In this document: piece by piece, positions 1 to 9,597 of the stretch
Position numbering within the stretch: position 1 is the first letter of the stretch
Layout of the letters: each line of letters begins with the position of its first letter
Origin: Beijerinckiaceae bacterium
GTDB lineage: Bacteria; Pseudomonadota; Alphaproteobacteria; Rhizobiales; Beijerinckiaceae
NCBI GenBank assembly: GCA_947454485.1
Contig: CANGJJ010000014.1
Coordinates: 1 to 61,556 of the forward strand
Reading direction: 5' to 3'
Length of the DNA stretch: 61,556 nucleotides
The notes under the pieces: generated by a model
What the model was told of the DNA's origin: nothing
The model's database searches: none
The model's input: the letters and a program-made list of their open reading frames with translations, nothing else
Program-made: the position numbers and the translations under genes

Positions 1-1
1 G

Positions 2-2314
2 TATCACACCACGATCAATGATTGGCACACCTGCCCGGCTTCGGGTCAGATCAATGCGTCCAATCCCTGCTCGGAATATATGTTCCTCGACGATACGGCT
101 TGCAATCTTGCTTCGCTGAATCTGTTGCAGTTCCGTGATGCAGAGACCGGCACATTCGACATCGCATCTTATGAACATGCGGTGCGTTTGTGGACTGTCG
201 TGCTCGAAGTCTCGGTCATGATGGCGCAGTTCCCCTCCAAGGAGATCGCGCGTCTGTCCTATGAATATCGCACCCTCGGCCTTGGTTATGCCAATGTCGG
301 CGGCTTGCTGATGTCCTCGGGCATTCCTTACGACAGCGAAGAAGGCCGTGGCATCACCGCTGCCCTCACCGCGATCATGACGGGCGTGTGCTATGCGACC
401 TCGGCCGAAATGGCCAAGGAGCTTGGCCCCTTCCCCGGCCATGCACCGAATGCGCAGCATATGTTGCGCGTCATTCGCAATCATCGCCGCGCGGCCTATG
501 GCGAGAGCGCTGGCTATGAGAAGCTCTCGGTCATGCCGGTGCCGCTCGACCACGCCTCCATCAAGGACAAGGCGCTGATCGAGGCCTCCAAGCGCGCTTG
601 GGATTTGGCACTGAAGCTCGGCGAAGCTCATGGCTACCGCAATGCGCAGGTCTCGGTCGTTGCTCCCACAGGCACGATTGGTCTTGTGATGGATTGCGAC
701 ACGACCGGCATCGAGCCTGACTTCGCGCTCGTGAAGTTCAAGAAGCTCGCAGGTGGTGGTTACTTCAAGATCATCAACCGCGCGGTGCCTGAGGCTCTGC
801 GCGTCCTGGGCTATCGCCCCGCTGAGATCGCTGAGATCGAAGCCTATGCGGTGGGCCATGCCTCCTTGCGTCAGTCGCCCGGCGTCAATCACACGACGCT
901 GCGCGCCAAGGGCTTCACTGATGAGAAGCTTGAGACGCTCGAAAAGGGTCTTGCCAGCGCCTTTGACATCAAATTCGCGATGAACAAATGGGCGCTGGGT
1001 GCGGACTTCCTCACCGACACACTCAAAGTGCCGGCCGAGAAGCTCGAAGATCCGACCTTCGAACTCCTGCCCTTCCTTGGCTTCTCGAAGGCTGAGATCG
1101 ACGCAGCCAATATCCATGTCTGCGGCGCCATGACGCTGGAGGGCGCGCCCCATCTGAAGACCGAACATTATGCGGTCTTCGATTGCGCCAATCCCTGCGG
1201 TCGCACTGGCAAGCGTTATCTGTCGGTGGAGAGCCACATCCGCATGTTGGCTGCAGCCCAGCCCTTCATCACGGGTGCGATCTCCAAGACGATCAACATG
1301 CCCAATGACGCGACCGTCGATGACTGCAAGGAGGCTTATATGCTCTCCTGGCGTCTGGGCCTGAAGGCCAATGCTCTGTACCGCGATGGCTCCAAGCTCT
1401 CGCAGCCGCTCAACTCGCAGCTCATCGAAGATGACAGCGACGAGGATGAAGATCAGGTCGAGACCTTCAACCAGATGCCGGCTGCTGCCAAGGCTGCTGC
1501 GCTGTCTGAGAAGATCGTCGAAAAGATCGTCGAGCGTGTTCAGGTTGAGCGTACGCGTGAGCGTGAGCGTCTGCCTGATCGCCGCAAGGGCTACACCCAG
1601 AAGGCCGTGGTCGGTGGCCACAAGGTCTATCTGCGAACCGGTGAATATGAAGACGGCCGCATCGGCGAAATCTTTATCGACATGCACAAGGAGGGTGCTG
1701 CCTTCCGCTCGTTGATGAACAATTTCGCCATCGCGATCTCGGTTGGCCTGCAATATGGCGTGCCGCTGGAAGAATATGTCGATGCCTTCACCTTCACCCG
1801 CTTTGAACCTGCGGGCTTCGTGCAGGGCAATGATGCGATCAAGAACGCAACATCGATCCTCGACTATGTCTTCCGCGAATTGGCGATCTCCTATCTCGCC
1901 CGCAACGATCTCGCCCATGTCGATCTCAGCGACATTGGCAGCACCGTTGTCGGCAAGGGTGAAGACCAGAGCCGCGCGCCGTCAGCTCCTCTCGTCTCGT
2001 CGGGCTTTGTGCGCGGCAAGGCTGAGAAGCTGATGCTGGTTGCCAATGGCACCAATGACGCAATGGCTTTTGCTGGCACATCGCCCGCCGTCGAACTGCG
2101 TGACTCGATCACCTCGCTCGACTGGCAGGCCGCCGGCACCACCACAGCGGCAGCAGGCGCAAAGCCGCGCGATACACTCGCCGACAAGCGCGCTGAAGCT
2201 CGCATGAAGGGCTATGTCGGCGAAAGCTGCCCTGAATGCGCCAACTTCACCCTCGTGCGCAACGGCACCTGTTTGAAGTGCGACACTTGCGGCTCGACGA
2301 CGGGTTGCTCGTGA
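2..2314 (+). CDS. nrdJ: Vitamin B12-dependent ribonucleotide reductase, class II (3' part)
   Basis: Reduces ribonucleotides to deoxyribonucleotides with adenosylcobalamin as radical source, in the cytoplasm and independently of oxygen. The reading frame is already open at the window edge, so the N-terminus is missing and about 770 residues are visible. The Asn-x-Cys-x-Glu active-site loop (NPCSE) lies at nucleotides 62-76, only 21 codons in. A charged linker (around nt 1430-1580, rich in Glu and Arg) separates the barrel from a C-terminal module that ends in a Cys-rich tail with four CxxC-like pairs, as expected for the re-reducing cysteines of NrdJ. A strong terminator follows 34 bases after the stop, so it is probably the last gene of its unit. 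Confidence 0.95.
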   Translation, partial: YHTTINDWHTCPASGQINASNPCSEYMFLDDTACNLASLNLLQFRDAETGTFDIASYEHAVRLWTVVLEVSVMMAQFPSKEIARLSYEYRTLGLGYANVGGLLMSSGIPYDSEEGRGITAALTAIMTGVCYATSAEMAKELGPFPGHAPNAQHMLRVIRNHRRAAYGESAGYEKLSVMPVPLDHASIKDKALIEASKRAWDLALKLGEAHGYRNAQVSVVAPTGTIGLVMDCDTTGIEPDFALVKFKKLAGGGYFKIINRAVPEALRVLGYRPAEIAEIEAYAVGHASLRQSPGVNHTTLRAKGFTDEKLETLEKGLASAFDIKFAMNKWALGADFLTDTLKVPAEKLEDPTFELLPFLGFSKAEIDAANIHVCGAMTLEGAPHLKTEHYAVFDCANPCGRTGKRYLSVESHIRMLAAAQPFITGAISKTINMPNDATVDDCKEAYMLSWRLGLKANALYRDGSKLSQPLNSQLIEDDSDEDEDQVETFNQMPAAAKAAALSEKIVEKIVERVQVERTRERERLPDRRKGYTQKAVVGGHKVYLRTGEYEDGRIGEIFIDMHKEGAAFRSLMNNFAIAISVGLQYGVPLEEYVDAFTFTRFEPAGFVQGNDAIKNATSILDYVFRELAISYLARNDLAHVDLSDIGSTVVGKGEDQSRAPSAPLVSSGFVRGKAEKLMLVANGTNDAMAFAGTSPAVELRDSITSLDWQAAGTTTAAAGAKPRDTLADKRAEARMKGYVGESCPECANFTLVRNGTCLKCDTCGSTTGCS

Positions 2315-2348
2315 GTTGATGTGACGTAACGTCAGAGCGAATGAGAAG

Positions 2349-2377
2349 CGGCCAGCAGACATGCTGGCCGTTTTTTT
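2349..2377 (+). terminator. Rho-independent terminator after nrdJ
   Basis: A perfect 9-bp stem (CGGCCAGCA/TGCTGGCCG) with a 4-base loop GACA is followed directly by seven T. It lies 34 bases after the nrdJ stop on the same strand. Confidence 0.9.
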
Positions 2378-2473
2378 GTGTGCAATCTTGAAGAATGAAA
2401 ACCAAACGCCCACTTACAAAGCGCTTAGTGTTTTTCATGCTGATAAAGCATCGAACATCAATGGATCGTTTTA

Positions 2474-2983
2474 ATGAAATACCTTTTCAGCACTGGATAC
2501 CTGCTCCCTTTCTTGCAGAGCAGAGCAGCCGCCAAATTGGTTTATGAAATCAAAACTGATGACTTCGACACGAAATCTGACGAAGAAATCATCAACGGCT
2601 TTCTTTTTAGACCACTTTGTATCCGGAGAGACACGCAAAAAATTCTCGAACCAACAGGGCGGGTACCGAACCAGCCTCTAATCATCGAGGCCAAATATAC
2701 GTACACCGGCGATCCGGCTTTGTGGGACATGAAGCCAGAACACGGCACGGTCTTTCCGAGAGGAGAAATAATCGGCAACGTCTTAAAAATAGAAGTTTGC
2801 TGCCACCCTAAGGAAGCCATGAATTATCTTTCAGGCGCTTTAAACAAAATAGACGCGTTCATTGATAACCAGCGCCCGCATCTCGAAAGATACAATGAAC
2901 AAATTCAAAACGAACTGGCCATACTCGTACCAGAACATCGGAGTTGGTTAGAACAGAAAAGGCAATTATGTAGAGATCAATAA
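2474..2983 (+). CDS. Hypothetical protein, A+T-rich orphan
   Basis: Predicted 169-residue soluble protein that I do not recognise. No signal peptide or membrane segment is visible. The C-terminal third (from about residue 120) is rich in Glu, Gln, Asn and Arg and probably helical. Codon use differs visibly from all neighbours: A/T third positions and codons such as AAA, ATA and TTA are common, whereas flanking genes are G+C-rich. It stands alone between the nrdJ terminator and a non-coding structured stretch, with no partner gene. There is no clear Shine-Dalgarno sequence in front of the ATG. Composition suggests recent acquisition; function unknown. It could also be a remnant of a larger element. 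Confidence 0.6.
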   Translation: MKYLFSTGYLLPFLQSRAAAKLVYEIKTDDFDTKSDEEIINGFLFRPLCIRRDTQKILEPTGRVPNQPLIIEAKYTYTGDPALWDMKPEHGTVFPRGEIIGNVLKIEVCCHPKEAMNYLSGALNKIDAFIDNQRPHLERYNEQIQNELAILVPEHRSWLEQKRQLCRDQ

Positions 2984-3020
2984 CATCCCCCGCCATCCAC
3001 TTTGGTGAAATGACCTTCGC

Positions 3021-3150
3021 TATAATTCCGCGGCACCTTTGTGCCCATGAAATAATGTGCCGACGAACGGCGGCGGAAGAAGGGATCGCTCGCTAAAGGT
3101 GTGAGGCACTCAACGCAGCGCCTCACACTTTGCGGAGCGAGTACCCTCTT
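3021..3150 (+). ncRNA. Candidate structured small RNA with promoter-like -10
   Basis: A consensus TATAAT lies at 3021-3026, with no plus-strand gene after it and only a weak -35. The predicted transcript would start near 3033 and open with GGCAC-CTTT-GTGCC (3032-3045). The same CGGCAC arm (3031-3036) can instead pair with GTGCCG at 3057-3062. A long imperfect hairpin follows: CTCGCT (3089-3094), AAAG and GTGTGAGGC (3099-3107) pair with GCCTCACAC (3120-3128), TTT and AGCGAG (3136-3141). There is no U-run, so it may instead be a bidirectional terminator or a repeat element. No coding potential was seen here. Confidence 0.25.
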
Positions 3151-3168
3151 CTGACAGACGCCTGCCCC

Positions 3169-4050
3169 TCACATCACCGTCGACAAAAACCACGGCAGGA
3201 AAATGAGCGACAGGAGCGTCGACAGGATCACCATTCCGGCGACCTCCTCTTCGGCATTTCCAAAGCGCGCGGCGAACATATAATTATAGACCGCTGAGGG
3301 CATCGAGCTTTGGGTGACGACGACGCCGAGTGCCAATCCCTCAAGACCGAGCGCCCAGCCCACGGCCCAACCAATTGCAAAGCCACCCAGCAAGCGCACA
3401 AGCGAGAGGATCACCCCGCGCTTGAGTGAGGCGATCTTCAATCGCGCCAGCGAGAAGCCGAGCGACACAAGCATCAAGGGCACGGTGAGCCCGCCCAAGA
3501 TCCCCATAGCCCGCTCAATGGTGCGCGGCAGATGCAGGCCCGTTGTCACCAGAACCATGGCGAGCAGGATCGCCCAAACGAGCGGCATTTTCAAAATCGC
3601 CATGGGCGAGAAATTCTTCGATGCGATGGCCTGACCCAGACCGAAGTTCAGCAAAGACGCCAAAGTGAAATAGCCAATCGACAGAGCCAGCCCCGCCTCA
3701 CCAAAGGCAAAGAGCGTGAGCGGCAGACCCATATTGCCCGTATTGGCGAAGGTCATGGAGGGCAGATAGACATTCATCGGCTGGCGCAAAATTTTCAGCA
3801 CGACATAGCCAACGCCAAGCGCTGCGAAATGGCACAGCACAGCAGCCAGTGCCATGGTGCCCAGCGCTGAGGGCTGCAGGTTTGATTTCGAAATACTGTC
3901 GATGACAAGACAGGGTGTGCCGACGACAGTCACCATTAAAGAGACGAAAGTCGGATCAAAGGGCTTGTCGCGTTTGGCCCATGCATAGCCGACAGCCGCC
4001 ACCAAAAAGACGGGCACGACGACATCGATCAGAATGGAGAGGATCTGCAT
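3169..4050 (-). CDS. AEC family transporter (auxin efflux carrier-like)
   Basis: Integral inner-membrane protein of 293 residues that resembles the bacterial AEC/malate permease family, which export or exchange small organic anions; the substrate is not predictable. The sequence is almost continuous hydrophobic segments (about ten), with the family-typical opening of a first helix followed by a short basic loop (AKRDKPFD) and a second helix carrying a Gly-Thr-Pro. The start ATG at 4050 has GAAGG at a good distance. It stands alone on the minus strand, downstream of a Bug receptor gene but separated from it by 88 bases, so cotranscription is possible but not shown. Confidence 0.88.
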   Translation of the reverse strand: MQILSILIDVVVPVFLVAAVGYAWAKRDKPFDPTFVSLMVTVVGTPCLVIDSISKSNLQPSALGTMALAAVLCHFAALGVGYVVLKILRQPMNVYLPSMTFANTGNMGLPLTLFAFGEAGLALSIGYFTLASLLNFGLGQAIASKNFSPMAILKMPLVWAILLAMVLVTTGLHLPRTIERAMGILGGLTVPLMLVSLGFSLARLKIASLKRGVILSLVRLLGGFAIGWAVGWALGLEGLALGVVVTQSSMPSAVYNYMFAARFGNAEEEVAGMVILSTLLSLIFLPWFLSTVM

Positions 4051-4138
4051 GGGCCTTCGCTATAGGCGGGCGACCGGAAATGCAACCGCGCCGCCCTCCC
4101 CTTCGAGACGACGGCGCGGAAAATTCAACGCGGCATGA

Positions 4139-5173
4139 TCAGGGATACGTGATCGACCAGCGAGCCTTGTCCTGCACATCCTGCGGGGCTTCCAGAACAC
4201 GGCGCAGCAATTCTGTCACCTGTGCGCCCGTGCGCGGGGAGACATCCAGCGCCGCCTTCGTCACCTCGGCCTGATATTCAGGATCGGCCATGGTTGCATC
4301 AAAGGCTTTACGCAAAGCCTCTACGCGGTCCTTGGGCACAGCGCCATGGACGGCATAGGGACGGCCAAACTCCTGAACGGTGGCGATCAGCTCCATCGCT
4401 TTTTTATTGAGAGGATCTTTCACAAAATCGAGCGCATTGGGCACACCCGCCTTGGTGGCCTCAGGGTGGGGCGTCAGCGCGATTTGATTGATAATGCGCA
4501 CACGGCCGCTCGTCACAAGCTCGGGCGAACGGGCAAAGAGCGAAGACCAAGCATAGCCACAAAAGCCCTCGATCTCCTTACGCTCGATGGCAAGGACGAG
4601 ATCGGTCGTGCCTTTATAGCCCGTCACCATCTTCATCTTGGCGCCAGAGAGTTTGCCAAACATCACCGAATGGTCATGCGTGGTGGAGCCGATTTGGTCG
4701 CCCCCAAACACTGCCTCTTTCTCATGCAGCTGCGCATAGGATTTCACATCACTGTCGCTGCGCATCAGACAGAGCGAAGTGAAGGCCTCCGCACTGCCGA
4801 TATATTGGAAGCTGAGCGGCTTATAAGTGATGGCTTTCGCATCGCCCAAAATGCTCTCCACCAAAGAACCGGGCTGCGCCGCCAGAATAACGGTGCCATC
4901 GCGGGGCGCTACATCGGCCATATAAGCGGCGGCCAACTTAGCCCCAGCCCCCGGCATATTCTTGACGATAAGATTCGCGCCATAGAGATATTTGGGCATG
5001 TGCCGCGCGATGATACGCGCATAAGCATCAAAGCCACCGCCCGATGGCGAGGCGACCACGATATCGATATTGCGGCCCTTGTAGAAGGTCGCAGCGTCTT
5101 GCGCATAAAGCGGACCGGCCAGAGCCAAAGTCGTGGCGACCGTCAATGCGGCCAGCGCAGAACGTATCTGCAT
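4139..5173 (-). CDS. Bug-family tripartite tricarboxylate transporter receptor
   Basis: Periplasmic solute receptor (344 residues) of the Bug/TctC family, which binds carboxylates and related small molecules. A signal peptide of 24 residues ends in PLYA before QDAATFYKG. The typical N-terminal lobe motif, with a Gly-rich loop (SPSGGGFDAYARI) and the MPGAGAKLAAAYM segment, is present. No TctA or TctB membrane subunit is in the window, so it is an orphan receptor, as is common in this family. A strong GGGGAGG precedes the ATG. It lies between the AEC gene and the aap operon on the same strand; whether it feeds either is unknown. Confidence 0.9.
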   Translation of the reverse strand: MQIRSALAALTVATTLALAGPLYAQDAATFYKGRNIDIVVASPSGGGFDAYARIIARHMPKYLYGANLIVKNMPGAGAKLAAAYMADVAPRDGTVILAAQPGSLVESILGDAKAITYKPLSFQYIGSAEAFTSLCLMRSDSDVKSYAQLHEKEAVFGGDQIGSTTHDHSVMFGKLSGAKMKMVTGYKGTTDLVLAIERKEIEGFCGYAWSSLFARSPELVTSGRVRIINQIALTPHPEATKAGVPNALDFVKDPLNKKAMELIATVQEFGRPYAVHGAVPKDRVEALRKAFDATMADPEYQAEVTKAALDVSPRTGAQVTELLRRVLEAPQDVQDKARWSITYP

Positions 5174-5240
5174 CGATTCCTCCCCGAGTGCTTTTGTTGG
5201 GCATAGCCTAGCACTTTAGACCGGGTGGGCAAGGCCCTCG

Positions 5241-5981
5241 TCAGCCCAGAATTTGGCTGAGGAAGAGGCGGGTGCGCTCATGTTGGGGGGTGGAGAAGAA
5301 GGCCTGAGGCTCGTTCATCTCGACAATCTCGCCACCATCCATAAAGATCACGCGGTCGGCGACCTGACGGGCAAAGTTCATCTCATGCGTGACCACCAGC
5401 ATGGTCATGCCCTCTTGCGCCAGCGACACCATTGTGTCGAGCACCTCTTTGACCATCTCAGGATCGAGCGCTGAGGTTGGCTCATCAAAGAGCATGATCT
5501 TGGGTGACATGCACAAGGCGCGCGCAATGGCGACGCGCTGTTGTTGACCACCTGACAATTGCGCGGGATATTTATGCGCCTGTTCGGGGATTTTGACGCG
5601 CGTCAGATAATGCATCGCTTGATCCTCAGCCTCGGCCTTGGACATTTTGCGCACCCAGATGGGAGCCAGCGTGCAGTTTTCCAAAATGCTCAAATGGGGA
5701 AACAGATTGAAGCTCTGAAACACCATGCCGACATCGCGCCTGATTTCATCAATGCGGCGCATATCGCTGGTCAGCTCGGTTCCCTCAACGATGATGCGCC
5801 CGCTCTGGTGCTCTTCCAGACGATTGATGCAGCGGATGAGGGTTGATTTGCCCGAACCCGAGGGGCCGCAGATGACGATCTTCTCGCCGCGCGCGACATT
5901 CAGATCGATGTCACGCAGCACATGAAAATTGCCGTACCATTTGTTGACGCCGATCATCTCGACGGCGGGGGACGCACTCAT
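5241..5981 (-). CDS. aapP: Amino-acid ABC transporter ATPase AapP
   Basis: ATP-hydrolysing subunit of the general L-amino-acid importer, cytoplasmic face of the inner membrane, 246 residues. Walker A GPSGSGKS is at residues 39-46, followed by the Q-loop (QSFNLFPH), signature LSGGQQQR, Walker B (IMLFDEP) and the switch His (VVTHE). The open frame extends 46 codons further upstream into aapM, but the ATG at 5981, eight bases after the aapM stop, gives the normal family N-terminus. It is the last gene of aapJQMP. Confidence 0.95.
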   Translation of the reverse strand: MSASPAVEMIGVNKWYGNFHVLRDIDLNVARGEKIVICGPSGSGKSTLIRCINRLEEHQSGRIIVEGTELTSDMRRIDEIRRDVGMVFQSFNLFPHLSILENCTLAPIWVRKMSKAEAEDQAMHYLTRVKIPEQAHKYPAQLSGGQQQRVAIARALCMSPKIMLFDEPTSALDPEMVKEVLDTMVSLAQEGMTMLVVTHEMNFARQVADRVIFMDGGEIVEMNEPQAFFSTPQHERTRLFLSQILG

Positions 5982-5989
5982 GAGGAACC

Positions 5990-7108
5990 CTATCGCTTGC
6001 GTCCACTCGACAGGCGGCGCTCCATCAAGAGCGAATAGCGCGCCATGCCGTAGCAGAAGACGAAATAGAACAGACCGGCGAAGACATAGCCGGAGGTGGA
6101 GATGGTAGGGCCGGCCCAAGCCGGATCAAGCCGCGCGGTTTCGACCGTGCGCAGAAAATCAGCAATGCCGACGACAGCCACAAGAGTCGTGTCTTTGAAG
6201 AGGCCGATGAATGTATTGACGATGCCGGGGATCACCGTGGTGAGGGCTTGCGGCAAGATGATGAGCCGCATCATTTGCCACCATGTCAGGCCAAGCGCCT
6301 GCGCGCCTTCATATTGGCCCTTGTCCATCGCCTGCAAACCGCCGCGCACCACCTCTGCCATATAGGCGCTGGCAAAGAGCGACACGCCTATCAATGGGCG
6401 CACCAGCCGGTCGGGCGACCAATTCTCTGGCACGAACAGGGGCAGCATCGTATTGGCCATGAACAGCACGGTGATAAATGGCACGCCGCGCACAAATTCG
6501 ATGAAGAGAGTGGAGACAAAGCGCACCACAGGCAATTGCGAGCGCCGACCAAGGGCAAGCAGAATGCCCCCAGGAAGCGACACAACAATACCAACCAGTG
6601 AGACGAGGAGGCTCACGAAAATGCCTCCCCACAAATTGGTGGGCACTGTGCGCAGGCTCAATGCTTCAAATCCATGCAGCAACCAGAAACAAGCCACAGG
6701 ATAGACGAGGAAGAAAAGCGCGCCGCCCAGTCGCTTGCTGCGCGCTGATGGCCACAGCAGCCAAGTGATGAGAACCGCACCACTGACAAGGCAACTATTG
6801 ACGCGCCAGACCTGATCGCGCGGATAAGAGGAGTAGAGAAAGAACTCCATCTTGTTCGCGATAAAAGACCAACACATGCCAGCGCCCGGCTGGCGACAGG
6901 CCTGGCCATCGGGTGAGCTCAAAACCGCATCGGCAACAAAATAATGCCAGAGCTGCGGGACGAGCCACAGCAGCGCAGCACAAGCGCTGAAAGTGAACAG
7001 GGCCGAGAAAGGCCCTGACAAAAGATTTTGCCGCAGCCACAAGACAGCGCCCCGCGCCTCGACGGGCGGCGGCAATGGGGCTGAGGGGATCGTGCGCACG
7101 AAGCTCAT
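5990..7108 (-). CDS. aapM: Amino-acid ABC transporter permease AapM
   Basis: One of the two inner-membrane permeases of the general amino-acid importer, 372 residues. It has an extended N-terminal membrane region with a periplasmic Cys-containing loop, then the conserved His/Glu/Gln-transporter permease domain (about residues 165-365) with the EAA loop that contacts AapP (motif [21 protein letters not shown]). The ATG at 7108 directly abuts the aapQ stop codon, so the two are translationally coupled. The length and the split with AapQ match rhizobial Aap systems. Confidence 0.94.
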   Translation of the reverse strand: MSFVRTIPSAPLPPPVEARGAVLWLRQNLLSGPFSALFTFSACAALLWLVPQLWHYFVADAVLSSPDGQACRQPGAGMCWSFIANKMEFFLYSSYPRDQVWRVNSCLVSGAVLITWLLWPSARSKRLGGALFFLVYPVACFWLLHGFEALSLRTVPTNLWGGIFVSLLVSLVGIVVSLPGGILLALGRRSQLPVVRFVSTLFIEFVRGVPFITVLFMANTMLPLFVPENWSPDRLVRPLIGVSLFASAYMAEVVRGGLQAMDKGQYEGAQALGLTWWQMMRLIILPQALTTVIPGIVNTFIGLFKDTTLVAVVGIADFLRTVETARLDPAWAGPTISTSGYVFAGLFYFVFCYGMARYSLLMERRLSSGRKR

Positions 7109-8485
7109 CTAGCGCTCCGCCAAAGCCATGCGGCGATTGTAAAGCGCCATGAGCATGGAGGTGAGAAGCGAGAGCGCAAGATAGACCACCATGGTCACTG
7201 CAATCACCTGCACAGCTGCACCTGTCTGATTGAGCACCGTGCCAGCAAAGACCTGAACGAGATCGGGATAGCCGATGAAAACAGCGAGCGACGAGTTTTT
7301 CGTCAGATTGAGATATTGATTGGTAAGCGGTGGAATGATGACCCGCATGGCTTGTGGCAAGACCACCAGTCGCAGCGTCAAGCCTTGGCGCAGACCAAGA
7401 GCGGCAGCTGCCTCCCCCTGCCCTTTGGCGACAGCTTGAATGCCAGAGCGCACCGTCTCGGCAATGAAGGCCGCCGTATAGAGAACGAGGCCCAGAGTCA
7501 GCGCGACGAATTCGGGCGAGATGCGCATGCCACCCTGGAAATTGAAGCCGCGCAGAACGGGGAAGGCGAAGGCCAAGGGGCGACCACTCGCCTCAAAGGC
7601 GATGAGCGGCAGTGCCACCAGCAAACACATACTGACGAGCAACACAGGGCTTTGCTTACCCGTGCGCATCTGCCGCGCGCGCGCGTAAACGCCATAACCA
7701 AGGCTGAGCGCTATCCCCAGCCCAAAGGCCAGCAAGACCCATTCGCTGCCCGCGCCAAATTGCGGCTCGGGGATGAACAAGCCGCGATTGTTGAGATAGA
7801 CGCCAAGATGATCGGCGAAGTGGAGCATGCCACCGCCGCTCTGACCGACGAAACTCAGCGCACCAAACAAGAGCGCCATGAGCGCCACAGCCACGCCCAA
7901 TGCTGTCACGATGGAGGCAAAGCGCAGCGACAAGCGCCAAGCCGCAAATGCTGCACCAGCTGCAATGGCACTCACGACAAGGGTAGCCGTGTCAGGCAGG
8001 CTCAGCGTGATGCTGGACATCGAGAGAGAGCCGCGCGGGGCTGGCAGGGGAACCAGAATTGCATTGTACCAAAACAGCAACTGCAGGAGCAGCGGTATAT
8101 TGCGCAAAGCCTCGACATAGACGCTCGCAAAGCTGCGCGCGAGCAGATTGGTGGACAGGCGCATGACGCCAATCACAAAACCGATCACGGTCGCCAGCAC
8201 AATGCCAATGCCGGCCACAACCAGAGTGTTAATCAGACCAACCCAAAAGGCGCGACCATAGGTGGAGACGGCCGAATAAGAGATCAAAGTCTGGTTGATA
8301 TCAAAGCCTGCGGTGCGGTTCCAAAAATCAAAATTGGTTGGAATGCCGCGCGCGCGCATATTGCTCATGGCATTGTCGGCCGCTTCCCACAACAGAAAGC
8401 CAACGATCACGGCAAGCGCGACCTGCCAAATAGCGCCGCGCCAGCGCGGATCATGTAGCAGGCTGATGGTTGGGGGTGTGCGCAT
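7109..8485 (-). CDS. aapQ: Amino-acid ABC transporter permease AapQ
   Basis: Second permease of the AapJQMP importer, 458 residues, longer than ordinary polar-amino-acid permeases because of a large insertion of extra membrane segments and a periplasmic loop between the first helices and the transport domain (about residues 140-315). The EAA loop near the C-terminus (GEAAAALGLRQGLTLRLVVLPQ region) is intact. It starts seven bases after the aapJ stop and runs straight into aapM. The long size and pairing with AapM distinguish it from GlnP or HisQ. Confidence 0.94.
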   Translation of the reverse strand: MRTPPTISLLHDPRWRGAIWQVALAVIVGFLLWEAADNAMSNMRARGIPTNFDFWNRTAGFDINQTLISYSAVSTYGRAFWVGLINTLVVAGIGIVLATVIGFVIGVMRLSTNLLARSFASVYVEALRNIPLLLQLLFWYNAILVPLPAPRGSLSMSSITLSLPDTATLVVSAIAAGAAFAAWRLSLRFASIVTALGVAVALMALLFGALSFVGQSGGGMLHFADHLGVYLNNRGLFIPEPQFGAGSEWVLLAFGLGIALSLGYGVYARARQMRTGKQSPVLLVSMCLLVALPLIAFEASGRPLAFAFPVLRGFNFQGGMRISPEFVALTLGLVLYTAAFIAETVRSGIQAVAKGQGEAAAALGLRQGLTLRLVVLPQAMRVIIPPLTNQYLNLTKNSSLAVFIGYPDLVQVFAGTVLNQTGAAVQVIAVTMVVYLALSLLTSMLMALYNRRMALAER

Positions 8486-8492
8486 CAGTCAG

Positions 8493-9500
8493 TCAGCGCA
8501 CGGGCGGCGCATATTGCAAGCCGCCCTTACTCCACAGATCGTTCAAGCCACGCTTGATCTTCAAACGCGAGTTCTCGCCCACGCCCCGATCAAAGACTTC
8601 GCCATAATTGCCGACATGTTTGATGATGCGATAGGCCCAGTCTCTCGACAGGCCAAGGCCTTTGCCAAAGTCGCCCTCAACGCCCAGCAAGCGGCGGATC
8701 TCTGGACTGGGCGATTTCAGCTTCTCATCTACATTGGCTTTGGTGATACCAAGCTCTTCAGCATTCACCATCACATAATGAGTCCAGCGCACGATGTTGA
8801 ACCACTGGCTATCACCCTGACGCACGGCGGGCGCGAGCGGCTCTTTCGAGATGACATCGGGCAGCACCATATGTTCGTCAGGATTAACGAGCTTCAGGCG
8901 CTCGGCATAGAGCTGCGACACATCGGTGGTGAAAGCATCACAACGGTTGAGGTCATAGGATTTGATCGCCTCGTCCGAGGTCGCAAAAACCGCAGGCTCA
9001 TATTTCATGCCATGTGTGCGGAAGAAGTCGGCCAGGTTCAACTCAGTCGTTGTGCCCTGCTGCACACAGACCGAGGCACCATCGAGCTCCTTGGCGGCAG
9101 TGACGCCCGCTTTTTTGCGAACCAGAAAACCCTGCCCGTCGAAATAATTCACCGCACCAAAATTCAGGCCAAGTTCCGCCTCGCGCGACTGCGTCCAAGT
9201 GCCGTTACGCGCCAGCACATCCACCTCGCCCGATTGCAAAGCAGTGAAGCGGTCCTTCGCTGTCAGGGGAATGAACTTTACTTTGGTGGGGTCATTGAAG
9301 ATGGTTGCGGCGATGGCGCGGCAGAAATCGACATCAAGGCCGCTCCATTCGCCTTTGCTATCGGCCAAACCAAAGCCTGCAAGGCCGGTGTTGGAGCCGC
9401 AGGCGAGGAAGCCTTTTTGGCGCACCGTGTCGAGTACCCCAGCCTGAGCACCGCTCGCCAAAGCGAGAACGAGGCCGGCTGCCAGACAAACACTGCGCAT
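8493..9500 (-). CDS. aapJ: Amino-acid ABC transporter receptor AapJ
   Basis: Periplasmic broad-specificity L-amino-acid binding protein, 335 residues, close to the usual 340. The chosen ATG at 9500 has GGGAG twelve bases upstream and gives a clear 20-residue signal peptide ending in GAQA. The open frame extends 68 codons further upstream without any plausible leader. The mature start (GVLDTVRQKGFLACG) and the GVEGDFGKGLGLS segment near the C-terminus are typical of AapJ/BztA. First gene of the operon; the divergent metC lies 97 bases away. Confidence 0.94.
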   Translation of the reverse strand: MRSVCLAAGLVLALASGAQAGVLDTVRQKGFLACGSNTGLAGFGLADSKGEWSGLDVDFCRAIAATIFNDPTKVKFIPLTAKDRFTALQSGEVDVLARNGTWTQSREAELGLNFGAVNYFDGQGFLVRKKAGVTAAKELDGASVCVQQGTTTELNLADFFRTHGMKYEPAVFATSDEAIKSYDLNRCDAFTTDVSQLYAERLKLVNPDEHMVLPDVISKEPLAPAVRQGDSQWFNIVRWTHYVMVNAEELGITKANVDEKLKSPSPEIRRLLGVEGDFGKGLGLSRDWAYRIIKHVGNYGEVFDRGVGENSRLKIKRGLNDLWSKGGLQYAPPVR

Positions 9501-9521
9501 TCCAAAATCTCCCAGCGAAAA

Positions 9522-9536
9522 TGGCCCCTTTGGCCA
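9522..9536. promoter_or_regulatory. Dyad between aapJ and metC
   Basis: TGGCC-N5-GGCCA is a perfect 5-bp dyad inside the 97-base divergent gap between aapJ and metC. It could be an operator for either arm. Palindromes this short arise by chance in GC-rich DNA, so support is weak. Confidence 0.2.
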
Positions 9537-9597
9537 GATTTCCCTTGCAGCCATCCAAGGGGTATTCATCATCCCGGTCAAGCCTTCAGGGACCCTC

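Noticed and set aside
7316-8458. 380-codon plus-strand frame opposite aapQ
   Set aside because: Shadow of a hydrophobic gene: long polar Gln/His/Arg runs and no plausible start.
9501-9597. Sigma-54 promoter before aapJ
   Set aside because: No GG-N10-GC pair with the right flanks was found on the minus strand.
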